Shown here piece by piece: positions 23,591-35,673 of a stretch of 64,000 nt of DNA (position 1 is its first letter; each line of letters starts with the position of its first letter). This DNA is from Desulfofustis limnaeus (GTDB lineage: Bacteria; Desulfobacterota; Desulfobulbia; Desulfobulbales; Desulfocapsaceae): NCBI RefSeq assembly GCF_023169885.1, contig NZ_AP025516.1:1426001-1490000 (forward strand), written 5' to 3'. Both the position numbers and the translations under genes were made by a program. The notes below the pieces were generated by a model that was not told where the DNA came from, searched no databases, and worked only from the letters and a program-made list of their open reading frames with translations.

Positions 23591-25390
23591 TTAAGCATCA
23601 AGTATCTGCCGAATCTTTTGTGAAAGATCTTGCTTGGAAAAAGGCTTTGAAATGAAGTTAACACCTTCTTTCAAGATACCGCGATCAGAAATCACGCTTG
23701 CCGTATAGCCGGACATAAAGAGTATATGTATGTTCGGATATTCGTGCAGGAGCAGATCGCCGAGTTCCTGCCCGTTCATGTCCGGCATGATGACATCGGT
23801 CAGCAGCAGGTGGATCACTCCATCGTACTGTTTCGCCAGCGCGATCGCTTCCACGGGATTTTTTGCTGTCATGACGTTGTAGCCCAATTGGCTGAGCATC
23901 CGATCGGCCAGCTTTAAAATGGCCTGAGCATCCTCAACCACCAGAATGGTTTCATTGCCGCGGGCGTCAGCAGGCCGCGGTTCCTTGATCTCGACGAGGT
24001 CGACGGTCTCCGCATGTTTTGGCAGGTAAATTCTAAAGGTTGCCCCCTTGCCGAGTTCGCTATAGACATTGATGAAGCCGCTATTCTGCTTGACGATCCC
24101 GAAAACAGTGGCCAACCCGAGCCCGGTCCCTTTCCCCTCTGCTTTGGTGGTGAAAAACGGTTCAAACAGGTGCTGCATGGTCTCCTGGTCCATGCCGGAA
24201 CCGCTGTCAGTTACCGTAAGGGTCGTATAGTCTCCGGGAACGAAACCGGTGTGCGTGGCACAATAGTCCTCATCAAGATAGACGTGCCCGGTTTCGATAA
24301 TTACCCTGCCGACACCACCGATGGCATCCCGCGCATTAATACACAGGTTTGCCAGTAATTGATCAACTTGTGACGGATCTATTTTGACCAATCCGATGCT
24401 CGCCCCTGGCTGCGAGATCAAGTTAATATCCTCACCGATCAGCCGACGGAGCATCTTCAGCATACCCTCGATACTGTTGTTGAGATCGAGCACTTTGGGT
24501 GCAATGGTTTGCCTACGGGCAAAGGCCAGAAGCTGTCGGGTGATAGTGGTCGAACGTTGTGCGGCGCTCAACACCTCGCCGAGATAGTCGTGGAGCTGAT
24601 CACGCTTATCAATTTTTCCCAAGGCGAGCTCAGTGAATCCTATGATGACGCTGAGGATGTTGTTGAAGTCATGAGCAACACCTCCGGCCAGACGGCCGAC
24701 AGATTCCATCTTTTGTGCCTGGATTACTTGTTGCTGTAATTTCTCACGCTCCCGATCCAGGCGGACATGATCGGTAATGTCGACAACCGCAGCGAATACA
24801 CGCGGTTGTTTTCCTTCCAGGCGTTCAATGACTCCCTGGTTGCGAATATGTAAAATCTCACCATCGCGGCGAACGATGCGATATTCGTGAGACGGCAGTT
24901 CCGTTCCGCCTCCCTTGAGACTTTCTTGCAGCCATGCGACCGTCTGTTCCCGATCCTCCGGATGTATGATTTTATTGGTGACCACATCAAAGGTGATGGT
25001 CTCATGTGGGCTGTATTGCAGGAGTTCGTAAATACCTTTTGACCAGGTGATCTCACCTGTTTCGAGATCCCAGGTAAAGTCACCAGCCCTGGCCACCTGT
25101 TGCGCTCTGATAAATCTGGCTTCACTTTCGCGCAAGGCCTGTTCAACCGATCGTCTCTGTTCTATTTCCCGCTGCTGTTTGGATAGCTCGTGACGCAGGA
25201 CAAGATAAAACGTGAGGGACGTGATGAAGACAAAGAACCATCCCTTGTAGGTTTGTAGAATGGTGGTCTGGCTGGTGTCTCCAGTCAACGCGCCAAGCAA
25301 CCAATCGGAACCAATGATCCACAAACCGGCGAGCAGAGCATAGACCGCCGCTCGAAAAAAAGGCGTGTTCTTTCTATCATCGCTGTTCAT
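23591..25390 (-). CDS. hybrid sensor histidine kinase with PAS domain and C-terminal receiver
   Basis: The 599-residue protein has two hydrophobic helices (about 12-34 and 50-66) and a PAS/PAC domain (about 85-212; AGDFTWDLETGEITWSKGI, YRIVRRDGEILHIRNQG). The HisKA region has His240 in GVAHDFNNIL, and the ATPase has DSGSGM and GTGLGLATVFG. The C-terminal receiver (about 480-599) has VVEDAQA, acceptor D532 in LLLTDVIMPDMNG and ISKPFS. The DFNN-type H box and C-terminal receiver are typical of PAS hybrid kinases. No output regulator is adjacent. The MITE at 23447 abuts its stop codon. Confidence 0.94.
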   Translation of the reverse strand: MNSDDRKNTPFFRAAVYALLAGLWIIGSDWLLGALTGDTSQTTILQTYKGWFFVFITSLTFYLVLRHELSKQQREIEQRRSVEQALRESEARFIRAQQVARAGDFTWDLETGEITWSKGIYELLQYSPHETITFDVVTNKIIHPEDREQTVAWLQESLKGGGTELPSHEYRIVRRDGEILHIRNQGVIERLEGKQPRVFAAVVDITDHVRLDREREKLQQQVIQAQKMESVGRLAGGVAHDFNNILSVIIGFTELALGKIDKRDQLHDYLGEVLSAAQRSTTITRQLLAFARRQTIAPKVLDLNNSIEGMLKMLRRLIGEDINLISQPGASIGLVKIDPSQVDQLLANLCINARDAIGGVGRVIIETGHVYLDEDYCATHTGFVPGDYTTLTVTDSGSGMDQETMQHLFEPFFTTKAEGKGTGLGLATVFGIVKQNSGFINVYSELGKGATFRIYLPKHAETVDLVEIKEPRPADARGNETILVVEDAQAILKLADRMLSQLGYNVMTAKNPVEAIALAKQYDGVIHLLLTDVIMPDMNGQELGDLLLHEYPNIHILFMSGYTASVISDRGILKEGVNFISKPFSKQDLSQKIRQILDA

Positions 25391-27254
25391 CTGATCCTTC
25401 CGAAATAAGCTGAGTTCAGGGCGCCCTTTTGTAGCGTTTTACTCCTGTTTTCTTCAGTTTTCAAAGTTCTTTAAAATAAGCGAACAGGTCTACCGCAGTG
25501 AAGGTTTCCATATTTGCACAAAGGATTCATTCATCGGATGTTCCGAACGAGGGCGGACCGATTTCCGTCCTCATCTCTATGTAATTATTTCGCTTTTCTC
25601 CTTGTCGGCAACTTCTTCCTGCTGGCTACGTGACCATGAGAGCGCGGCAGCGCGCTGGGCGGCGTGATCGCCAACGCCGAGAACAGTACGGCCAGGCTCG
25701 GCCGTGGCTTCGGCACACTGAGCATGCCACCAGTCTGTTGACCGTCGATTTCATGCTCCATTGCGCATAAGCTGGTGAGCTTTTTCAGACCCTCCTCAAC
25801 TGTCAGGTCGAGGTCACGCCAAGCCGCTGCCAGTTTCCGGCGAACCAGATACGCCAGCATCACCACAAAGACATGCCCTCTGGTACGTGACTCTTTCCGT
25901 ACGTAGATGGGACGAACCTCCAGATGACCGGTCTTGCACGTGCGGAACGCCTGTTCCACCTGGATCAGGTCCTTGTAGCGGTCGTGTATCGTTTTCATCG
26001 GCGCGGCATCGGCCGGCAGGTCGGTCTTGATGGCGTAACAGCCATCCAGTTCCTCGACTTCAGCCAGATAGGCCTCGTTCACCTGCACGGTGATCGTACG
26101 GTTCGAGCAGGTGGCCTTGATAAAATCATCAACGCCGAGCTGTGCTTCTTTTTCCCACACCTTACGGAGGGCGATTGATTCGTCGGCCCGGGGATGGTCG
26201 GCCAGATAGCGATTCTGTTCCCGGGCGAGCGCCTGCACGGCCCTGATCCGCTGTTCACGGGAAGCGGCCAGCTCCGCGGCACGGATCGGATTGCGACGCA
26301 GAATGTAGCGGACGCCATGCTGCTCAATCTCGCACAGATCCCGGTCGAACAATCCCAACTGCAGGACCCCGCTGTTCAGCAGAGCCCGGATCTGCGGCTT
26401 GGTGATCGCCGTGATGTAGTGGAATCCGGCTGCCTGCAGCTCTTCGATCTGAGCGCTCTTGATCATGCCCCGGTCACCGACCATGGTCACCCGCTGACAA
26501 CCGAAGTGCCGGGCGGTGGTCTCGATCTGGGCGCCAAAGGTCTTCAGATCAGTGGTGTTGCCCTGAAAGACCCTGACTGATACCGGGGTGCCGTCATCAC
26601 TGCAGAGCAGGCCGATGACAATCTGTTTCTTGCCCCGCTTCTTGTCCCGGTTGTACCCCCAGTCGCCGAGTTCATTGTGGTCGCCTTCCAGGTAGCTGGA
26701 GGTAACATCATAGAGAAACAACGAGGGGGCGTGGTCTGTGAAGGTTGTCTTGAACAGTTTCTGCTCCATGGCGTCCTGCTGCTCGCAGAGCCAGTCCAGG
26801 GCCTGGTAGAGATCGTCTTCGGTAAATGAATCAACGCCGAGCAGTTCGCCAACCGCATGTTCTTCAGCCAGGCGGACCGCGCTCAGCCGTGAGCCTTGCT
26901 CGATCAGTCGAGCCATGATCATCCACAGGCAGAGCAGGCCGTTTCGTGATGACCCAACGATTGTATCAAGACCCAGCTCGCGGCAAAGGTGCAGCAGCAC
27001 CCACACGGCGCCAACCGAACGGCCTTGTTTTTGTTTGACACTGCTGCCCAGCAGATGTTCAAGTTCCTGCGGGTTGTCTTTGTGCTTCAGAGCCAGCACG
27101 ATAGCCTGAATGACAGCCTCCGGGTATTTGGTCAGGTTAAGCAGGGTTCGTTTCTTGACCTTGGAGCCGTTTTCACGTAACCGTCAAATGAACCCCATCT
27201 GGTCAAGGAGCCTGAGACATGGTCATGTATGCCGAAAATTTTCAGGAGGCATGC

Positions 27255-27602
27255 ATGGAACAGGAAGCAATCAAGAATCGCAGGACAAAACAGTCGTTCT
27301 GGCAGCACCACATTGACGACTGGCGTCAATCAGGAAAAAGCCAACGGCGCTATTGCCTGGCACACGGACTAGCTCTGGCCACCTTTGGCTACTGGCGACG
27401 GAAAATAAGAGAGGGGCGTACCGAGAAGCCGCACTTCTATCCGCTGGTGCTCTCCGGCCAATCTTTCAGAAGCAAAACGACTCATATGAGCCATTCAGGT
27501 TTGCGCGTCGTGCTCGGCAACAACCGTTTCACCATCGAGATCGATGACCATTTCTCGCCGGCGGTTTTGCGGGACCTGGTCACCACCCTGGAACAGTTGT
27601 GA
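27255..27602 (+). CDS. tnpA: IS66 accessory protein TnpA
   Basis: The 115-residue protein starts at ATG 27255 behind CAGGAGG. It shows the IS66 orf1 pattern: FWQHHIDDWRQSGKSQRRYC, then GLALATFGYWRRKIRE, a helix-turn-helix-like segment. The C-terminus is short and variable. Its stop overlaps the tnpB start (ATGA at 27602), implying coupled translation. A role as a DNA-binding regulator or co-factor for transposition is known for the family but poorly defined. Confidence 0.9.
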   Translation: MEQEAIKNRRTKQSFWQHHIDDWRQSGKSQRRYCLAHGLALATFGYWRRKIREGRTEKPHFYPLVLSGQSFRSKTTHMSHSGLRVVLGNNRFTIEIDDHFSPAVLRDLVTTLEQL

Positions 27603-27949
27603 TGAACCGGACAGCTGGAGGAACAACCGTGTACCTGGCGCTGGGCGCGACGGACATGCGCAAATCAATCAACGGCCTGTCGCTGCTGGTGGAAGAACAG
27701 TTCGAGCTGGACCTCTTTACCGGCAACCTGTTTGCCTTCTGCAACCGCCGCCGGGACATGGTCAAGATCCTCTACTGGGACACTAACGGCTTCTGCATCT
27801 GGCTCAAGCGTTTGGAGCAGGATCAGTTCCGTTGGCCGCAGAGCGAGCAGGAGGTGATGGAGATCAGTCCGACAGCTCTGAACTGGTTGCTGCATGGCCT
27901 GGATGTCCGCCAGGCGCATCGCCGGCTGAGCTATGGATCGGTCGCCTGA
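27602..27949 (+). CDS. tnpB: IS66 accessory protein TnpB
   Basis: The 115-residue protein starts at ATG 27602, overlapping the tnpA stop. It matches the IS66 Orf2 family: VYLALGATDMRKSINGLSLL at the N-terminus, GNLFAFCNRRRDMVKILYWD in the middle, and GFCIWLKRLEQDQFRWP. This protein is required for transposition in characterised IS66 elements. Length and gene order are normal, and no frame damage is seen. Confidence 0.95.
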   Translation: MNRTAGGTTVYLALGATDMRKSINGLSLLVEEQFELDLFTGNLFAFCNRRRDMVKILYWDTNGFCIWLKRLEQDQFRWPQSEQEVMEISPTALNWLLHGLDVRQAHRRLSYGSVA

Positions 27950-28011
27950 AAATATTCTATTATATTGATTTTATTAATGATATAGTTGTTCGTTCGTGGT
28001 AGTATGGCAGC

Positions 28012-31000
28012 ATGAAACCTGCCACCGAAACCACCTTGCCCGACGACCCGGAAGAACTGAAGCGGATTATCGTCCACCTGCAACAGGAGCAGGACCGCCT
28101 GCAACAAGAACAGGGCCGCCTGCAGCAGGAACGGAACCGCCTGGAACGGGAGCAGGACCGCTACGAGCAGGAAATCAACCTGCTCCACGAGCGCATCCGG
28201 CTGCTGTATGGCAAATTGTTCGGCAAGAAGAGCGAGAAGCACCCCGCTCGCGAGGACAGCCCGCAGCTGCCGCTGTTCGATATGCCGGAGCCGGCCGAGA
28301 TCGAGCCGGAACGCGAAACAGTCGAAGTGCCGTCCCACACCCGGCAGAAGCGCGGCCGCAAGCCGCTGCCAGTGGAGCTGCCGCGCGTGGAAGTGGTTCA
28401 TGATATCGACGAAGCGGAGAAGACCTGCGGCTGCGGCGCCCGGTTGGACAAGATCGGCGAGGACGTCTCCGAGAAGCTCGATCTCATCCCGGCGATCATC
28501 CGGGTCATCAGACATATCCGGCCCAAGTACGCCTGCAAACAGTGCGAAGGGCTGGAGACCGAGGGCGGCACGGTCAAGATCGCACCGCCCCCGCCGCAGA
28601 TCATTGACAAAGGAATTGCCACCGCCGGCCTGCTGGCCCATATCCTTACCGCCAAGTTCTGCGACGCGCTGCCGTTTTACCGACAGGAGAAGCAGTTCGA
28701 CCGGCTGGGCGCCGATGTGGGGCGGGCCACCATGTGCAACTGGGCGATGAAGGCGGCCGAGGCCTGTCAGCCGGTGCTGACGTTATTACACCGGGAGATC
28801 CGCTCGGGACCGTTGATCAACATCGACGAGACGACGGTGCAGGTGTTGGATGAACCGGGGCGCGCCGCGACGACGAAATCATATATGTGGGTCTGTCGTG
28901 GCGGTCCAACCGGAACACCGGGCATCCGCTACCATTACGCACCGAGCCGTTCTTCCACAGTGGCCCGGGAGTTGCTCGATGGTTATGCCGGGATCGTGCA
29001 GACCGACGGTTATAGTGGCTATGATTATCTCGACCACGATCCGGCGATCCTCCATGCCGGTTGCCTGGCCCATGTGCGGCGGAAGTTCGACGAGGCAAGA
29101 CGAGGCAGCGGCAAACCATCCGGGAAAACGGGGAGCGCCGACGTGGCCCTGAGTTATATCGGCAAGCTCTATCGGATCGAATCCGAGGCCAAGCGAAAAG
29201 GGCTGACTTCCGAAGAGCTGCGGACGCTGCGCCAGGAGCGGGCTAAACCGATCTTCGATGACTTCCGTACCTGGCTGCACAAGAAAGCCACCCAGGTGGT
29301 GCCGAAGAGCCTGCTCGGTGTGGCGGTTCATTATGCACTGAGCCAGTGGGACCGGTTGGTGGTGTATCTGGAGCATGGTGAGATGACACCGGATAACAAT
29401 CAGGCTGAAAATGCCATCCGGCCGTTCGTGGTGGGGAGGAAAAACTGGTTGTGTGTGTCACGAAGGAGGTTTTATGAAAGAAGATTAGCATAAAACATCC
29501 ATGTTCCAAGTTGGATGAAGGATGGCCCTTCGGTCAGGGTTTACAGGAGCACTGACCAAACGACCCGAAAGCTGCTATTTCCTCAGGGATTTGGTGGTGA
29601 GCGTTTCGGGAAAAGGCGGACATACTACCGTCACGTGCGATCTGGGAAGTCGAACGAAAGTGAACTGTTCGAAGAAGCATCGAAATCTTAGACGATGTCA
29701 AAAGGGGCTTGTATAGCCGTGCCCTGAAGAGTGCAGAGGAAACCTGTTTATTGTCTGCACGGCATCCGGTGTTAAGGCAGCGAGAGCCCAGGTCAGGCCA
29801 ATTTGGGGAACGTGAGAACCTGTTCTCAGCACGCATTGGAGGACAGGGACGGACATGCCCGTAGTAGTGATGAACTGATTTTAATGATCAGGGAGCGAAG
29901 GGGTATGGGGCAACGAATTGCACCGTTCACAACTCGGAAGAGGATGATGGCGTGGGGCAAGGAAAAGCATTTGCAATACCAAAAGAACTGGTCTGGAAGT
30001 CCTACCTTGAAGTTCGCAAGAACCGGGGTGCTGCTGGATGCGATGGGCAGACCATAACGCAGTTTGATGAAAATCGAGACGGAAACCTCTATAAGATCTG
30101 GAACCGCCTGAGTTCCGGCTCCTATTTTCCACCGCCGGTTCGCGAGAAGCGGATCCCGAAAGGAGATGGAAAAGAGCGAGTGCTCGGAATACCCACGGTA
30201 TCAGATCGAATCGCCCAAGGTGCGGTTAAGCTTTTTGTCGAGGAACGACTCGATCCTCTATTTCATGAAGACTCGTATGGATATCGACCCGGAAAATCAG
30301 CACACCAGGCGCTTGAGATATGTGCCCGGCGATGTTGGAGGTACAGCTGGGTATTGGAGGTGGACATTAGGACATTCTTTGATAGCGTAAGGCATGATTT
30401 AATCATCAAGGCGTTAGAACATCACCATATGCCGAGATGGGTCATTTTGTATTGTCGGAGATGGCTTGAGGCACCAATGCAAGGCTCGGTGGTCGATAGT
30501 GACTTGCGGAAACGAGAAGTAGGCACACCTCAAGGTGGTGTAATATCGCCACTATTGGCGAATCTATTTCTTCATTACGCATTTGATCAGTGGATGGGTC
30601 GTGAATTTCGCTTTGTACCTTTTGAAAGATATGCTGATGATATAGTAATTCATTGTAGTCTGATGAAGGATGCGAGCCATATGAGAGCGCTTGTAAGAAA
30701 ACGTTTTCAGGAAGTAGGGCTCGAAATAAACGAAGAGAAATCAAAGATCGTCTACATCGATACGTTCAAGCGCTTCAATGTTGAAACCTGTTTCACGTTT
30801 CTCGGATACGATTTCAAGGTAAGAACCCTGAAGAATTACAAAGGGGAAGTCTACCGCAAATGCATGCCGGGGGCGTCAAAGAAAGCGTTGCGTCAGATCA
30901 CTCAGACCATAAAAGGGTGGCGGATTCATCGATCGACAGTGGATAACGCAGAAACGATAGCGAAACGGTACAATACAATTCTCCGTGGTTGGATCAACTA

Positions 31001-31482
31001 CTACGGGAAGTTCTGGTATCGAAACTTTGGCTATCATGTGTGGCGCGTATTTCAGTCGAGACTGGTTAAGTGGATACGTTCGAAGTATCGAATCCCAGGA
31101 AAGAAGGCTGAAAGAAAATTGGCGATGATGAGAAAGGAAAATCCGCGGTTGTTTGCTCATTGGTATTTATTACGTGCAGCAAATGCGTGTCCAAGAGCCG
31201 TATGACAGGAGACTGTCACGTACGGTTCTGTGAGCAACCAGGGGGTGAAACTCCTCCTGGTTGACTCGACTTGCTGGGACCCCGAAAGGCGCCCGGGCCA
31301 GTGCCGATCTTTACAGTCTGATCGAGACGGCCAAGGCGAACGGGTTGGAACCGTACCGGTATCTTCGCTATCTGTTCGAGAAACTGCCGTTTGCTCGGAG
31401 CACGGAAGATTATCAGGCGCTACTGCCGATGCGGCTTCGTCCGGAAGATGTGGAACTGAAGAATATTGCCAGAGGGGTTTAA
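28012..31482 (+). CDS. tnpC: IS66 transposase TnpC, split by a group II intron
   Basis: Exons 28012-29452 and 31271-31482 join to 551 codons with no frame change, rebuilding NWLFAGTPKGA across the splice. The N-terminus carries a coiled coil of repeated LQQEQ units (residues about 20-70), then a zinc-binding segment (CGCG...CKQC). The DDE catalytic core follows (LINIDETTVQV, IVQTDGYSGYDYL, NNQAENAIRPFVVG). Without splicing, translation would stop about 14 codons into the intron at 29488. Function therefore depends on intron excision from RNA. Confidence 0.93.
29453..31270 (+). mobile_element. group II intron inside tnpC
   Basis: The intron begins GTGTGTCACG and ends GACTCGAC. Both limits are fixed by restoration of the tnpC frame. 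Domain V is seen at 31195-31228 (GAGCCGTATG...CGTACGGTTC). A domain VI-type stem with a GTGAAAC bulge region follows to the 3' end. Bases 29453-29951 hold the structured 5' domains and no gene; 29952-31205 encodes the reverse transcriptase. Confidence 0.92.
29952..31205 (+). CDS. group II intron reverse transcriptase/maturase
   Basis: The 417-residue protein uses a GTG start at 29952 (no better in-frame start was found). RT motifs are in order: GAAGCDGQTI, RVLGIPTVSDRIAQGAV, SYGYRPGKSAHQAL, VLEVDIRTFFDSV, GTPQGGVISPLLANLFLHYA, the catalytic FERYADDIVIH, and FLGYDF. The C-terminal part (LRGWINYYGKFWYR) is the maturase-type segment. No HNH endonuclease domain is present. It would promote splicing and retrohoming of its host intron. 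Confidence 0.93.
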   Translation: MGQGKAFAIPKELVWKSYLEVRKNRGAAGCDGQTITQFDENRDGNLYKIWNRLSSGSYFPPPVREKRIPKGDGKERVLGIPTVSDRIAQGAVKLFVEERLDPLFHEDSYGYRPGKSAHQALEICARRCWRYSWVLEVDIRTFFDSVRHDLIIKALEHHHMPRWVILYCRRWLEAPMQGSVVDSDLRKREVGTPQGGVISPLLANLFLHYAFDQWMGREFRFVPFERYADDIVIHCSLMKDASHMRALVRKRFQEVGLEINEEKSKIVYIDTFKRFNVETCFTFLGYDFKVRTLKNYKGEVYRKCMPGASKKALRQITQTIKGWRIHRSTVDNAETIAKRYNTILRGWINYYGKFWYRNFGYHVWRVFQSRLVKWIRSKYRIPGKKAERKLAMMRKENPRLFAHWYLLRAANACPRAV

Positions 31483-31707
31483 TTGACGGTTACGTTTTCA
31501 CCGTGCTCACGATATGATTCGCGGAGCAGTATCTGGGTGTAGACCTTGCCGCCTTGGCGGGATTTGACTCGTTCGATATACATAATGGCCACTAATTACC
31601 ATATATGTATATTTATATCAATATATTAATCTTATATTAATGGCTACGACAAAGAACCACAAAACCGCATTTTTCGACGTATAATCAGCGACATAGTGAA
31701 ATTGTAA

Positions 31708-32445
31708 TCCGGAACATCCGTTACAATACCTACTATTTTAGAGATTTATTTAGGTAATCCTCCACATGTGGGTTTACTGTTCCATGAGTTTGCACACCTT
31801 TTAGTCAATGCGGCTGACATGTATCATGGGTGGCCACCTGAATCAGAATATGTTCCCTTTACAGTAGGCCCGTTCTCGCTTATGTCGACAGGAATGCCAG
31901 CCAATTTAGACCCATTTCATCGGTTGAAGTATGGCTGGTTGAGACATCGTTTCGCATCTCGTTCAGGGCACTATTCATTGCATGCCGCTGTAACGCATGG
32001 TGAGGCATTGGTGCTTATGGATCCACACCACAGTAAAAGGGAATATTTTCTTCTCGAGAACAGGTGGGACGCTAATAACACATGCGATGCTAACTTACCG
32101 GACCGAGGTCTTGCGGTTTGGCACATTATCGAGGACAGTGCGATTTTTAATGCTTCTCCGACTCCTGCTGGGACTGATCCAGCTTACTGGAACAGTACTG
32201 TAGATCAATGGAGTAGGCGTGGAGTGCGATTGATTAGACCATTGGTAACTCCTCCTATCACTAATAACAACCAAGCGTTGTGGGATGGAAGTCAGCCTGC
32301 CACAGGTTATGATTTGCTGTCCAATGATCCAATTCCACAACATTCAGAACTACGTTGGGCCGGCGGTAACCAAAGCGGGTTTTCGGTACGGAATATTTCA
32401 CCGTCTGCTAATATTGTCGAGTTTGATCTCGATGTTCCTTGGTAG
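31708..32445 (+). pseudogene. 5'-truncated M6-like zinc metalloprotease
   Basis: The frame is open from 31708 to 32445 (GTG at 31768 is the first start-like codon). It contains GLLFHEFAHLLVNAADMY, an HExxH zinc motif, then GPFSLMSTG, REYFLLENRW and RGLAVWHIIED, the order seen in immune-inhibitor-A (M6) like peptidases. A complete protein would have a propeptide, a signal peptide and a longer catalytic N-terminus. These are missing, and an in-frame stop lies just before 31708. The IS1634-type element ends about 105 bp upstream, so loss of the 5' part by that insertion is likely. Confidence 0.7.
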
Positions 32446-32477
32446 AATAATCACATCCAATCGGGCATCACAAAGCG

Positions 32478-32552
32478 CTGCTCTTCGTCACTCTTCTTGC
32501 TTCGGGTTTGATCCTCTATAATATCAAATCTACACGAGATGATGAGGAGCCG
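32478..32552 (-). repeat. degenerate ISL3-end mini-element
   Basis: On the minus strand it starts GGCTCCTCATCATCTCGTG and ends GACGAAGAGC, matching both termini of the ISL3 copies at 38295 and elsewhere. The internal GATTTGAT...ATCAAA palindrome of the ISL3 left end is also recognisable. No target duplication was found, so it is an old copy or remnant. Confidence 0.5.
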
Positions 32553-32578
32553 GCAAATTTGGACAGGATGGATAGAAA

Positions 32579-32608
32579 AAAGAGTCAGCCGGATTCGGCT
32601 GACTCTTT
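32579..32608 (+). terminator. intrinsic-terminator-type stem at the intron target
   Basis: A perfect 13-bp stem (32579-32591 and 32596-32608) with a 4-nt loop ends in CTTT. It lies 8 bp before the 5' end of the class-C-like intron, which is the known target preference of such introns. It may have terminated the M6-like protease gene. Confidence 0.8.
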
Positions 32609-32616
32609 GCCATTTC

Positions 32617-34502
<1,886 letters not shown>

Positions 34503-34506
34503 TTGG

Positions 34507-34548
34507 AACCCCCAAGGAGAATTGAGCCCCTGTTCCCGGCGTGAGAGG
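34507..34548 (+). other. candidate attL: degenerate tRNA-Glu 3' fragment
   Basis: Bases 34527-34548 are identical over 22 bp to 62269-62290 inside tRNA-Glu, in the same orientation. The neighbouring 34507-34526 still resembles the T arm (CCCCAAGG kept, loop altered). The identical block covers the anticodon loop and stem, a common crossover site for tyrosine integrases. The diverged T arm would be the displaced, decayed original tRNA 3' end. Confidence 0.65.
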
Positions 34549-34676
34549 AGCAACTGAAAGTCATCAGGATGAATCCACTGTGTTGATTTTACGTTAAAAA
34601 AAGTTTGAAGAAATTTGAAGAAGGCCGAAAAAGTCAAAATAAAACCCACACCCAACCCACACAACTTGCGAGTAAG

Positions 34677-35594
34677 ATGAAGAAGACCAGAACTGGTAGC
34701 CGCCCCGAAAAGAAGACACCGAAATCCGACAAAGTGACGGTTGAGCACAGCGGTCCGCTGCTCACCAGCCTCATTAAGGCCTTCCCTCAAAAGAGCCGTA
34801 GTCTTTTGAAAGCCGTGTTGCGAGATCAACAGGTCTTGGTCGACGATCACCCGATAACGCAGTTCGATCATCTGCTCAAGGCGGGTCAAACCCTGGAAGT
34901 TCTCTGGGAGAAGACCTCTCCCAGGAACCGTCTGCATGGTCTTAAAATCGTTTTTGAGGATGAGTACCTGATCGTGGTCGAGAAGCCAGCCGGGCTCCTG
35001 ACGGTCGCTACGGACAAGGAAAAGCGCAAAACCGCCTATGCTCTCTTGAGCGACTATGTGAAAACGGAACATCCGGATAATAAAATTTTTATCGTCCACC
35101 GAATCGACCGGGAGACTTCCGGTCTCCTGCTTTTTGCCAAAAATGAGGCAATCAAGCACCAGATCCAGGAGACCTGGGGGGCGACCATCAAAGAACGAAT
35201 CTATGTGGCGGTAGTAGAAGGAGAGGTCCTGCGGGAAGGGGGAACCATCACTTCCTTTTTAAACGAGAGCAAGGCTTTTAAAGTATATTCTTCGCAGAAT
35301 CCCAAAAACGGCCAGAAAGCCGTGACTCATTATAAGACGCTGAAGACCGGCAAGGATTACTCCCTGCTGGAGATCCAGCTTGAAACCGGGAGAAAACACC
35401 AGATTCGTGTCCACCTGCAGGATATCGGGCACCCGGTGGTTGGCGATACCAAATACGGATCCCAACAAAAACCGCTCGGCCGGCTCGGCCTGCACGCCCG
35501 GGTCCTCGCCTTCACCCATCCTGCAACCGGCAAACTGTGCAGATTCGATACCGGTATCCCGTCAAAATTCCACCGACTTTTTCCCCGCGAATAG
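34677..35594 (+). CDS. RluA-family RNA pseudouridine synthase
   Basis: The 305-residue protein is read from ATG 34677; a TTG at 34605 would add 24 low-complexity residues. The N-terminus has an S4-like segment (PQKSRSLLKAVLRDQQVLVDD). The catalytic motif is HRIDRETSGLLLFAKN, with the Asp that attacks uridine. Later family blocks are GRKHQIRVHLQDIGHPVVGDTKYG and LGLHARVLAFTHPATG. It modifies rRNA or tRNA uridines; the target cannot be assigned. It faces the cassette array convergently and is not followed by an attC in its own direction, so it is not a cassette. Confidence 0.9.
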   Translation: MKKTRTGSRPEKKTPKSDKVTVEHSGPLLTSLIKAFPQKSRSLLKAVLRDQQVLVDDHPITQFDHLLKAGQTLEVLWEKTSPRNRLHGLKIVFEDEYLIVVEKPAGLLTVATDKEKRKTAYALLSDYVKTEHPDNKIFIVHRIDRETSGLLLFAKNEAIKHQIQETWGATIKERIYVAVVEGEVLREGGTITSFLNESKAFKVYSSQNPKNGQKAVTHYKTLKTGKDYSLLEIQLETGRKHQIRVHLQDIGHPVVGDTKYGSQQKPLGRLGLHARVLAFTHPATGKLCRFDTGIPSKFHRLFPRE

Positions 35595-35613
35595 GTATCC
35601 AATACCTTATCCG

Positions 35614-35673
35614 GCACAACGCCTGAATTAAGCCGCGCCGCCAAGCGGCGTCGACTTGAATGAATTGTTAGGC
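35614..35673 (-). other. attC site 1
   Basis: Minus strand: R'' GCCTAAC (35673-35667) contains the TAA stop of the methyltransferase. R' GTTGTGC is at 35620-35614. The 60-bp interior is an imperfect palindrome around GCCGCTTGGCGGC, a classical 59-base-element shape. This is the distal end of the array. Confidence 0.9.

Larger units (their letters stand above)
27177..31493 (+). mobile_element. IS66-family element carrying a group II intron
   Basis: Terminal inverted repeats GTAACCGTCAA mark both ends. GTTTTCAC at 27169-27176 and 31494-31501 is an exact 8-bp target duplication, the length expected for IS66. It carries the usual three genes tnpA, tnpB and tnpC. The last is interrupted at 29453-31270 by a group II intron. 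Without the intron the element is about 2.5 kb. Confidence 0.95.
25585..31583 (-). pseudogene. IS1634-family transposase interrupted by IS66
   Basis: The N-terminal 30 codons lie at 31583-31494 (MYIERVKSRQGGKVYTQILL...). The remaining 527 codons lie at 27168-25585, starting GSKVKKRTLLNL. Joined, they give a 557-residue DDE transposase, normal for the family. Visible core features are LFLYDVTSSYLEG, DRGMIKSAQIEEL and IQVEQAFRTCKT. The gene is disrupted only by the IS66 insertion, so it was intact shortly before that event. The long C-terminal frame could still make a truncated protein from an internal start. Confidence 0.88.
25575..31602 (-). mobile_element. IS1634-type insertion sequence, split by an IS66 element
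   Basis: Limits are approximate. Short related ends (TATGTAATTA near 25578 and the complement of TATGGTAATTA near 31600) flank a transposase in two pieces. Removing the IS66 insertion (27177-31493) and one copy of its duplication restores one frame. The element lies between the hybrid kinase promoter region and a truncated M6-like protease gene. I could not define its own target duplication. Confidence 0.75.

Noticed and set aside
28070-28160. Short direct repeats (about 21-nt CAGGAGCAG-type units) suggestive of a repeat array
   Set aside because: They encode the heptad coiled coil of the IS66 transposase N-terminus.
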